Notes under the pieces: generated by a model
What the model was told of the DNA's origin: nothing
The model's input: the letters and a program-made list of their open reading frames with translations, nothing else
Database searches by the model: none
Made by a program: the position numbers and the translations under genes
In this document: piece after piece, positions 34,108 to 46,100 of the stretch
Numbering within the stretch: the first letter of the stretch is position 1
How the letters are laid out: every line of letters starts with the position of its first letter
Origin: Lepturacanthus savala
Lineage: Eukaryota > Chordata > Actinopteri > Scombriformes > Trichiuridae
Direction: 5' to 3'
Length of the DNA: 64,000 nucleotides
Assembly (NCBI GenBank): GCA_030544235.1
Contig: CM060468.1
Coordinates: 5,028,758 to 5,092,757, forward strand

Positions 34108-37100
34108 ATGGTAGGCTCAACAAACCTGGAAAAACACTTTAAACACATTTAGATGCTTTTTATTTACAGTTTTCCTGTTCCCATCTCAGTGGATCATGCC
34201 TTTATGCACTTATAATAACTTTTACAGAGTAGGAAACGCACGCTCCGCAGTGGAAGTCACACATTGCTGTTAAGTACAGAGAGTACAAAGCATTAAATGA
34301 ACAGACTATTCTGTTTTTGCATATTATGTCAAAGTTCTTAGTTTGTTTGTATGGAATCACGTGTTCAATTACTCATATTATAGGAGCTAATGAATGAGAA
34401 GCCTTCGTATATTCACTGGCTGGTGAAAAGACATGAAAGGCAGTTATTCTGGAGCAGGCATGCATATTAAATGTGAAGTGGGAAGTATCAACAGACACAC
34501 CCCCTTTATGACTGTCCAAAAAAAACCAGTTTGAGATAGAAACACACTGTAGAAAAGGAGAGATGTTAATGAGAGAGGAATAGATCCGCCATATGTTACT
34601 GCTCCTGAATAAAGAAGTGCAAAATCAGCTGAATGTGTTGTTAAATACAGGCTGATTGTTGTCTCCTCCCTGAAAGCTTCACTTGAGTGATTGATCACAA
34701 AATGACTTTTATAGCAGTTAAAGTCTCCCATTATAATGTTAATTGAGTAGAAATCTTAATATATCTGATGTATTATAAGTAGACGTGCAACGATTAGTTG
34801 ATTTATCAATTAAATTAGATTTGCCAACTAGTTTTATAATAGATTAATTATTTTTCCAATTTTAAGAAGAAAATGTCTAAATTCTCTGGTTCCAGCTTCT
34901 AAAACCGGATTATTTTCTGGTTTCCTGAATAGTAAACTGGTAATTAGATTGTGGACTGTTGTTCTGGACAAAAGACATTTTAGGTTGAATCTTCAGCTTT
35001 GGCAATCAGTGATCGACAATTTACAACATTTTTATGAGCCAAACAACTCATTGATTAATTATTTCAATAATCGATTAACGGTCAAAATGGTTGTTAGTTG
35101 CAGCCCTAATTTTCACTTCACTTTATTAATTTGCATCCTATACCTTAAAGGATGATTTGATGTGCAGCAGGTCAACATACATTCAATAAATAGTCACAAA
35201 ACGACATAAAAACATACATCACAATTCTTGTAAAGTAAAGTGCATGGTGCAAAAAAAGGAAGGAATAAGTACAGACTCTTAGTCACAGATGATTTAAAGT
35301 ATCACAATTTTCTGATATTAAATGCAAGTATTGAAAGTAAAAGTGATGATGTCACAAGTCACATTTTGAGTCGTTTCCAGTCCATTTCCAGCAAACTTGC
35401 ATTTCATTTTGCAGTAAAAAATGAAAATGCTTATTGGAAATGAAGTGAAGTAAAAGTTAAAGTTGCTACACTGCAAAAAAAAAATCTTAACAGGAGGAAA
35501 TGTCTTGTATTTGGTACAATTACTAGAATAGAATTATCTTATTCCACTGGCTGATCATTTTTAAAGTCGCACTAGAATGTTCAGAAACTGGCGTCACTTT
35601 ATTCTTTAATGTTACATAATTGATACACAACATTCTATGTATGTCCACAGTCATCAACTGTCAATGCATTTTTGATTGAAATAACTAATAACTAATATTC
35701 TCTGTATTTGATATTTTTTTTTTGTTTTACCATGATCACTGCCTTATTTTCGTGATGTGACAAGTATAATTTTCGACCTACTAGCTACTTCAAAAAGGTC
35801 AAAAAGTTTGCTTCAAGCTCTGACAACAAATTATTATTCTTTACATTTCACCACTGTCTACACTGGCTGCCGTTGAGAGGATGTGATGAGTAACCTGATC
35901 ACCTTCTTTTCCTTCCTCCGTCCACAGCCTCTGCGGCTGGACATCAAGCGGAAGCTGACGGCTCGGTCCGACCGGGTGAAGAGTGTAGATCTGCATCCCA
36001 CCGAGCCCTGGATGGTGGCCAGTCTCTACGGGGGCAGCGTGGTGGTCTGGAACCATGAGACACAGGTCACTATCAGTCAGATACGCTCACCTAATCACCC
36101 GTTTGTCATCTGATCACTGACCTAATCACCCGTTGATTCATTCATTCAGATACACAATCGGCTCAGCATCCTGATGTGTAAATAATCAGATTGAAAGATA
36201 TTTTGTTTGAGGATAATAATCTTTTATTCCCCTTTTGTTATCTTCTGTTTGTTTTAGACGATGGTGAAAATCTTTGAGCTGTGTGATCTGCCCGTCAGAG
36301 TGGCCAAGTTTGTAGCCAGGAAACACTGGGTGATCACCGGATCAGTAAGTTTTGGAACTTAATTGGAGAATATACATTGGTATTTTGGGGTTTTTTTTGT
36401 CAATATTGTCCACAGTGTCAGCTGAGCTAAGAACAAATATGACATTTTTCAAAGTGTAAACTACAGTACAAGTTTTAACATACAGTTCCCATCATCTCTA
36501 CCTAAAAGTGTATTAGAAAATAGTTTAAAATTCTATATAATTTGCATTTCCTTTATTTTTTATGAAGGCTATAACAATTGGTTAAAAGTACAAGGAGTTA
36601 TACCAAATATGTGGCACCATTAGATTCAGAAGAACTTCAGTTTCAATAATATATGCTTTCAGTGTAAATCTGATATTAAGGTTGTTAAAATTAAATTATT
36701 TTTTTGTGATTTCTAAAAGTATTTTTAAAGAAAATCAACTTCATAGCATGAACAATTTTGAACAATGAAAAAAAAACTGAGGCTTTTCCTTAACATATGA
36801 AATTCAGCAGTTTGGATTCATCTTTTCAGTCCCTGCCCATAAACATCCATTCATGTCTATTTCTACTCCGTTTTTTTGGAAGCTCTCTCTTCAATCAGTC
36901 ACCGGTTCAAGGTGTAAAATGCATCGATCTCATCAATCTGTTTGTCCTCCACCAGGATGACATGCACATCCGAGTGTTCAACTACAACACTCTGGAGAGA
37001 GTTCACATGTTTGAGGCTCACTCCGACTACATCCGCTGCATCGCTGTCCACCCTGCACAGCCCTACATCCTCACCAGCAGCGGTAGGAAAACAACCACAA

Positions 37101-40100
37101 GAAATACATTCATACTGACCAGTAAATTAACATCTCCTGTATGTGGTTGCCTATTCTAAATCTATGTAAAGTGATAAAACCTTCAATTTTCACTGCATAC
37201 ACTCATTTAAAGGCTTACGTGAGGTAATCTCTATGGCGGTGGACTGACCAACGGACAAAGACACTCCGGCACAAGGGGAACACAGATCATTTGAGAATGT
37301 GGAGGGAATGTGGGGGAACAGGTGAAGACAATCGGTGATCAGAGCAGGTGCATAGGTGACACATGGGCAAGTGCTCTAAAAAGAGAGGAGAGTTAGTGTT
37401 TTCAAAATAAAACAGGAAATGACAGGTAAAAAAAAACAAAAAAAACAAAACAAGGCACCATGGTATGGCATGTTGAAATTAAAAAGATGTTTAATAATGT
37501 GGACATTAAGAACTATGGCCTGTTGATCGCCGACTAGTAGTGAAATCAACACAGATCCATTGATTTTGATTGGATTTTCGTCATTTTTTTTTTTGTGGAG
37601 GGTTACTGTTTGGTGAAAAGGACGGCATATTGGCCAATGTCATAACTTGGGAGAATGTTGATTGCCAATGAAGTAAAGATGAAAATATCAGGGGGAAAAA
37701 AGCGAGAATGTCTTATTTTTTGCATTAAATTGAGCCAAAATCACATAGAAATGTGTTTTAAGATTTTTTTTTTTTTTGACTGAATGTTGTCACAACATGT
37801 GTTCTTTGCATATGGAATGCAATTATTGACAGCTTACCCAGCCCACAGGAAATCTTTCATTTTTCAAACTTTTCTATCAAAAAATGAAGGGTACATCCAC
37901 TAAAATGGCCATTTTTTCCCCACAATATTTCTGGGAAGAGCAGACCCTCCAATTATTGCTCCTTAGGGTCAGTTCCTTTGTAGTTAACAAAAAAATCACA
38001 AATAAAAAGTATGGCACACCACGTCAGGTTCAACCCATTTTATTGAGTTTTTGAGACTCTGGCTACTTGACTAATTGTCATATTTTATGTGTGTATATTT
38101 TTTTAGACGACATGCTGATAAAACTATGGGACTGGGACAGGAAGTGGGTGTGTGGTCAGGTGTTTGAGGGACACACGCACTACGTCATGCAGATTGTCAT
38201 CAACCCCAAAGACAACAACCAGTTTGCCAGTGCCTCACTGGACAGAACTATTAAGGTAAACACATACACACACACGTGTACACACATATGCAAATATCTA
38301 TGACACCACACAGAAAATCACTTTAAGGCGACAGTATGAGTAACTGTTACCATTCAGCTTTTTCCACCAGTTGCAAACAAATGATACAGGTTGATATTTA
38401 GAATGAATCCACCAAATACCCTTAACGCTACATGTTTCTACTGTGAAGGTGTGGCAGCTGGGCTCCAAGACTCCCAACTTCACTCTGGAGGGCCATGAAA
38501 AGGGCGTGAACTGCATCGATTACTACAGCGGGGGAGATAAACCCTACCTCATATCAGGAGCTGATGACCGCCTGGTCAAAATCTGGGATTATCAGGTATT
38601 TTTCTTTTTTTTGCTCAGCTTCCTGTTGGCAATCTGTCAGTCTGATAACTGAGCATTAGGCAAAAACAATAAGACTATATATATGTAAATATAGACATAG
38701 CAGTGGTATGTGTGAATGACAGTAATGTGTTTCTGCAATGAACTGTAGCAATTTTCAAGAACAAAACCTTTGTCCACAGTTCCTGGAATATCTCATTTGA
38801 AAAAGCTATGTTTGAACAAACAGAGAGGATGACATTTTATATTATTTTGTTGATATTTAATGCCACAAACACACATCAGTAGTGTACGGTACCCCCACTT
38901 TTCCCTTAGTAATGAAAGGGTTTTTTTTATTAGCAGTGTGACGTGTGTATTTGCTGTTTTGCGTTCTTGTAGAACAAGACTTGCGTTCAGACCCTGGAGG
39001 GTCATAACCAGAATGTGACCTGCGTCAGCTTCCATCCTGAGCTGCCAATCATCCTCACAGGCTCCGAGGACGGTGGGTTGTGTATTGTAATGGTACAATA
39101 TATACATATATATAGTACGGCCAACTTCGGGTCAGCATTGAATCTTAATTTCATTTCAAGTAGGAATATTTAGGCCTATTTGATCATACACAGTTTAAGG
39201 GAGGGTTTATTATAGTCACCTTAAAGACTGTTAAAACGCTAAAATAAACAAAAATAATAAAATGTGCAGAAAGTTTTGAAGAGGAAAACTTTGGTTAACA
39301 AAGAGAATAGAGCTGACAGGAGAAGAAACACTCCATTTATCACACTAAATGAGAGACAGAGACCGTTTTTAGGGAAGATGTGAAGCGCAGTAATGAGATT
39401 CATACGTTTCTTTGCTTCTCACTCATTCGTATACATCTTTAATTGAGTAAAAATTCACTTTGAATTACGGAATTGATTAGAATCATTTCTTCTGGACACA
39501 TATTGTTCAAACTTTTGGTTGTGCATTCTTCTTCTTTCTTACACACACACACACACACACACATGAGATTGGTTCAGGATTTTAATGGATCTCACCACAA
39601 ATTTCAGTTTTGTCCAGGACCAGGCATATTTGGGGGATTTGACCCCAGTTTAAACATTATCCTGCCTATGACACTATATCAGTTTGACAGATCTGTCATT
39701 TCCTCAGGCACCGTTCGAGTGTGGCACTCCAACACCTACAGACTAGAAAACACTCTTAACTACGGCATGGAGAGGGTGTGGTGTATCTGTGGCCAGACTG
39801 GCTCCAACAGTGTGGCCATGGGCTACGATGAAGGAAGCATCATCATCAAGGTATGCTGGGTTGTTGTGTATGTAACAGTCAGTATTCTCTAACGTTTTAC
39901 ATGCTGAAATATATATATTTTAAGGCTTTGCACTCAAGAATAAAAGGTCTGGATTTACAAATAGGCCACATGTCAAAGGTCATCTTCTTTCAGCATTCTT
40001 GGGACTATTAAACAATTATATTTAACACTTAAAGACATATATTTAATTAAAAATTATACATTCACATCCATAGCAGCTGTCATAAAACATTCATGACATT

Positions 40101-43100
40101 TTCATGAGACACGACTAAACATTTCATGAATGTGGACGACAGAATGATGTCAAGTTACACAAATATGAGTCAGCTGAATGCTAAAGCTAAACTCAGTGAT
40201 TACCAAGACTTCACGTGTAAAATAAAGTGACATTTGATGTAGACTTCATAAGATATTCATGAAATATTAAATAATGGTATCCTTTATAAAATATTGAAGG
40301 TAAATTTAAAACATTGAATTATTCATTAGGTTATTATTGAATGAAAGTGTTTTATTTATTAAATGTGCATACAACCCTTTTTATTCAAACTGCAAATTGC
40401 CAATTATTTTATTCCAGAAAGTAGCATAAACACTGGGAGGTAAACTAGCCTACGTTGGCATTTTGTGTCTCTGGCACTGAACTATCCCATTGACTCAGAT
40501 GTGACATGATCAGGTAAAGATGTTTGGAACAAAAACGGCATAAATGCTGCAACTGTCGGACTTTGACAAGTTGTAATGAACACACCTGTCAAGTGTTTCC
40601 CAACTATTATATAATAAAGCGAACAAAACAAATTCCAAGCATTTTAAATTCAGAGGAAGAGACTCATATCACAAAATGTTAAATGCTTAGTTTGGTAACC
40701 TTACTTAGAGTAATATCTTATTCTAAAAAAAAGTGAAAATGTAATATAAACTGCAAACAGCCCCTCAGGTTGTAAAAACATCCAAATATTTAGTGAAAAT
40801 AGAGGTCATGACCTCTCTATCCACAACAGCAGCTTTTATAGCAGATAGAGTTGTGTGAGCTCCTTCCACCCACCTCATCCTCACTCGTTCCTCTCCCTCT
40901 CTTGTCCCAGCTGGGTCGGGAGGAGCCGGCCATGTCCATGGACTGCAGTGGGAAGGTGATGTGGGCTCGCCACTCCGAGGTGCAGCAGGCCAACCTGAAG
41001 GCCATGGGAGAGGTGGAGGTGAAGGACGGAGAGAAGCTGATGCTGGGCGTCAAAGACATGGGCAGCTGTGAGATTTACCCCCAGACTATCCAGCACAGCC
41101 CCAACGGGAGGTGAGACATCAGGAGCTGTGGCGATACAAGCTTGTGTGTATATAGTGGAGAGTACTGTACTTAAGTACAAATTTAAGGTACTGATACTTT
41201 ACTTCATACCAGTACACCTATATCTCAGAGGGAAACTTATATTTTACAGCTTTACTTGGCATATTTGATGCAATGGATAATATAACAAGCTTTTAAAACA
41301 TATAACACGTTGAAAAAGATGAATGCAACATCAGAGAAACAGTAAACCATTAACAGCTGCAACTCTGCAGACTTTAATGTAATAATCCAACAAACGTAAT
41401 ATGTAATTTCCTGCAAAGGTGAAAATCTTCAGATTTCACACATATTTTTGTCCTTTAGATTCTTGTTCCGACTGTGTTGCTGCACTTAAATGATGAATTA
41501 AATACATTTTGCTGCCACTACTTATGTACTTTTATTTTCACTTATGTAATGGATCTGAATCCATCTTCCACCAATGTATCTGTAAACCAATCAGAGGACA
41601 TTTGCTAATGTACTTATACCCAGTGAAAGCGAGTTCTATATCCAGATCATGCTGGATGGTGTGGTATGGTATCCAGATATGTGTTTTTACTGTGTGTATG
41701 TGCAGGTTTGTGGTGGTTTGTGGGGACGGGGAGTACATCATCTACACTGCCATGGCCCTGAGGAACAAGAGCTTCGGCACAGCTCAAGAGTTTGTTTGGG
41801 CACATGACTCCTCACAGTAAGTCCTAAACACCTCATGCACCATATGCTGTACTCTACACACAAGGTAACTCACTCTGCTTCCATTGTGCTGCATGTGGCA
41901 TTAAATGTGTGCATCATATTCACAGGTATGCCACAAAGGAAGGAAACAATATGATCAAAATCTTCAAGAACTTCAAAGAGAAGAAGGCGTTCAAACCTGA
42001 TTTTGGGGCAGAAGGTGAGCTTCATTTTGATATTTTCAGTCTGTGTTTCTTTATCGTGCAGAACGCTAACGGTTTCTTTATCCAACAGGAATCTTTGGTG
42101 GATTCTTATTGGGAGTGAGGTCAAACAGCGGCCTGGCCTTCTACGACTGGGAGAACAGCGAACTGATCCGCCGCATCGAGATTCAACCCAAACACGTGAG
42201 CGGCGTTCTGGTAATGATCGGCACCGTCATTCCGGCCCCGGGCCCCATCTTACGCTCCTCCTCGGTGCTCTGTTGTCGTCTCGTCTTTTAGATCTTCTGG
42301 TCCGACTCTGGGGAGCTGGTGTGCATCGCCACAGACGAGTCTTTCTTTGTGCTGCGCTACCTGTCAGAGAAAGTGGCGGCGGCCCAGGAGTTCAAGGAAG
42401 AGATAACGGAAGATGGGATCGAGGACGCCTTCGAGGTCAGAGACTGAGAGAAGTAGTGAAAATTTGTAACTGAAGCCGCTTCGCAGAATGCCGATTATCA
42501 AATGCAGTTGTTAAGTTTTTCACTATTTTTATTAACATTGGATAGATAATCTAGAATAAATTTTTCACGTTTTTCAAAGAAACATCTCCAGTAAGCACAC
42601 ATCCCAGAAATACCGGATTAACAGTTGGTCATCCATGAACTTCATTGCCTTCTTTGTTATTCCGTTTGCTTCGGTGCTGTTCTTTTGCAAACTTTTTCAA
42701 CTTTTCAAAGACATCAGCCGAGGACAGAGCGGGTATGGTGTAACCAGCTTTCCTTTTAGCTGCCGCAGCCATCTCTTTCTCTCTCATACTCAGCATGCTC
42801 TTCAAGGTGTTTTGGGGCTTTTAAAGGACAAAATAAAGCAGTAGCGCTAAAGTGCTTTGCAGAAGAACCCCCCCTCTAGATCGTTTGATTCGATTCTTTC
42901 TTTCTGACACTTTAAAATATCGCCACACTGCCGACATTTTTACGAAGGCACGATTGCGTCATTGCATCAATGTGTCACACACCTTCTTCTTCTTTGGGGT
43001 TTTAAGGCAGCCGGCATCCAAAAAGTTGCATTGCTGCCATCTGCAGGACTAGCCATTATTCAGCCTTGATCTGAACTCATTCCACCGAAGGCCAAATGTG

Positions 43101-46100
43101 GCTTTTTTTTGCAATATTCAGACAAATGTATATGGTAACCGAACGTTCTTGGTTTTGGTGTGATCTTTCTGGAAGAATCACTTGTGAACTCTTCTCGCTT
43201 TGTGTTCCCATGCCGGCCAGGTGCTGGGGGAGGTGCAGGAGGTGGTGAAGACAGGCCTTTGGGTGGGAGACTGCTTCATCTTCACCAGCTCTGTTAACAG
43301 ACTCAACTACTATGTCGGTGGAGAGATTATCACCATTGCCCACATGGATAGGTATGATTCCATTAGGTTCTGTGTTCTGGAAAAAAAATCTGTGAATTTG
43401 TGGCTTTTAATCGACCCGATGTCTTGTGTCAAAAGCCAAAAGAATGTGTTTTTTTTCATTCTGTGTAGGACCATGTATCTGCTGGGCTACATCCCCAAGG
43501 ACGACCGCCTGTACCTTGGAGACAAGGAGCTGAACATCCTCAGCTACTCCCTGCTGCTGTCGGTGCTGGAATACCAGACGGCCGTCATGAGGAGGGACTT
43601 CAACACGGCCGACAAGGTTCTCCCCACGATCCCCAAGGAGCAGAGGACGAGGGTAGCCCACTTTTTAGAAAAACAGGTACGTTTGCCCTTCTTTACCCCA
43701 TCTGTTCTTTTCTTTTGTCAGGCAACCAGATGGGCTGTAACCTCTGGGCAGGTTTTTTGTTTTTGTGAGGAAATGTTTTGTCTCATCACCACATCACTCT
43801 CATTTACATGTTTTTGTACTTCCACTTTATTTAGTCTTCGACTGTTGGCCTCTGTGCTTCTCACAAATGTGCAATGTGTTGCTTGCATCTCTCAGGGCTT
43901 CAGACAACAAGCCCTGGCTGTGTCCACAGACCCAGACCACAGGTTCGAACTTGCTCTGCAGATGGGAGAGCTCAAGACGGCCTATCAGCTGGCTTTGGAG
44001 GCAGAGGTCAGAGCATGCACACCACAACAAGACATAAGATGTGTCAGAAAACCCCTATGCACTAATTATTTGCAGGATTTGAGTATATAGAGTGCAATGA
44101 AAAAGTGTAAAACAAATGTATGCTATTCCCCCAGAACACAAAAACAGTGAACCTTTTATATATGACAAACATTACAAAGACAAACTCAAAACTCTTCAAA
44201 ATAGAGTGTCTCTGGACTATAGTTTTGTAAGAGATTTACAGACAATAATAAAGACAATAATAAAATAAGAAATATGACTCAAAATAATAATAGATATGCA
44301 TCTGTTATTGCTTTAAACTGGGCCCGTTATGCTCAAACACAAACTCAAAATAGAGTTCGCTCACCCAAAACCACAACCCACCACCACATTAGGTTTAACT
44401 GGATTTTCTTTGCATATTGCATGTCTTGCTTAATTTCCTGCAAGTATGAAATAATAAAGAAATAATTGATTTCTTGCAAACAGTACACTGTGGGGGGTTA
44501 GGATATAAAACATTTACACAACTAGTATGTTGTATTGGGACATTTTGAGACATTTCTCTTAAATCCACTCGAACAGCAACTCATGGCGGCACTGGAGGAA
44601 AGGTCAGGGATCGCAGAGGTCGGTAGGATTCAAGCTCTGGACACCATGAAAATCCCTGTTCACAATTTCAAAATCAATCATCATTTCAGTCAACTGGAAA
44701 ATCATGCAATAGCCCTCGATGCTGCTAAAATGTACTGCTGTTTAGTCTTTAAAAGAATGAACATGAGCACACATAGTTGCTGATTATAGGCAGGTTAATG
44801 TATAAGGAATCAGTTGTTGTAGCTTATAGAGGGCGTACAGGGTGAGTCACACCCTGGCAGCCTGTACATCCTACTTGTATTGTTGTCCAGGCTCATGCTT
44901 TCCTCCCTGTGATAATCCTCTCTCTCCCGTCTTTTTGGCACCTTCAACTCGTGGCGACTCCAGTCGGAGCAGAAATGGAAGCAGCTGGCAGAGCTTGCTA
45001 CTACAAAGTGCCAGTTTAGCCTGGCCCAGGAGTGTCTGCACCAAGCTCAGGATTACGGGGGATTATTGCTGCTGGCCACAACGTCGGGCAACGCCGCCAT
45101 GGTGGGAAAACTGGCCGAGGGGGCAGAGAGGGACGGCAAGACCAACGTGGCCTTCCTCACCTACTTCGTGCAAGGCAGGCGAGTGTCTGAGGAGGAGAGG
45201 GAGAGGACTGGGAGAAGGAACACAAATTCAAAACTCAAGATTTGTTCACTATTTTTCCAGCACTTTTATTTGTTTTTTGTCATTTGCCTAGGTTGGACAA
45301 ATGTCTGGACCTTCTCATCAAAACCGAACGTTTGCCAGAAGCCGCTTTCCTGGCGAGAACATATCTGCCCAGCCATGTATCAAGGTGAAGTTGTTCATGT
45401 GGCGATGAGTGTGCAGTGTATGCCTGAGTGGGTCCCAATCAAAATCAGTGGGACAATAATGCTATTTCTGACACTTTCTGACAAATTAAAGGTCTGCAGG
45501 ACTATATCTGTATTTGCTGTACATATATATCTGTCTCCCTTCCTCCAGGGTGGTGAAGCTGTGGAAGGAAAGTCTTTCCAAGGTCAACCAGAAGGCAGCA
45601 GATGCTCTGGCTGACCCCACCCAGTACAGCAACCTGTTCCCTGGCCTCCAGCAGGCCCTGCTGGCTGAGCAGTACCTAAAGGAGACTCATGTCGTGGTCA
45701 GACCTGCTGCAGAATATCCCCTCATCACGGTCAGAGAAACTCTATAAATTATTTATTGGTTCCTGCTTTGACGCAAATATGTGCACGAAATGAGATTAAC
45801 TACTGCATACGTTAAAAATAGAGATTTTTATATATAAATATCATGTTTGTCACACCGGGAGTTTAACTTGGCTTAATTCTTTTTAGCCTTAATGAAAAAA
45901 ATCATGTCTTTTGATATCCTGTGGTTTTTTTTTCAGCCAAATGAGGACCGTAATGTTCTGGAGGATTCTGCTGGTTTTGTGGTTAAAGGAGAGATAACTA
46001 AGCCAGAGGTGATGACCCTTTTTGACATGCACATCTTAACCTAATTGTAAATAAAATGTGTCATTCTTACAGAGGAAAACCCCTCCTTTAACCACTTTCA

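Noticed and set aside
43200..44090. A single 296-codon copb2 exon
   Set aside because: It runs through introns; phase and conserved residues show three exons (43221-43351, 43469-43676, 43896-44006) with stop-free introns between them.
45183..45184. GT at 45183 as the donor of copb2 intron 17
   Set aside because: It would shift the frame into exon 18 and add non-conserved residues; the GC donor at 45179 preserves the protein.
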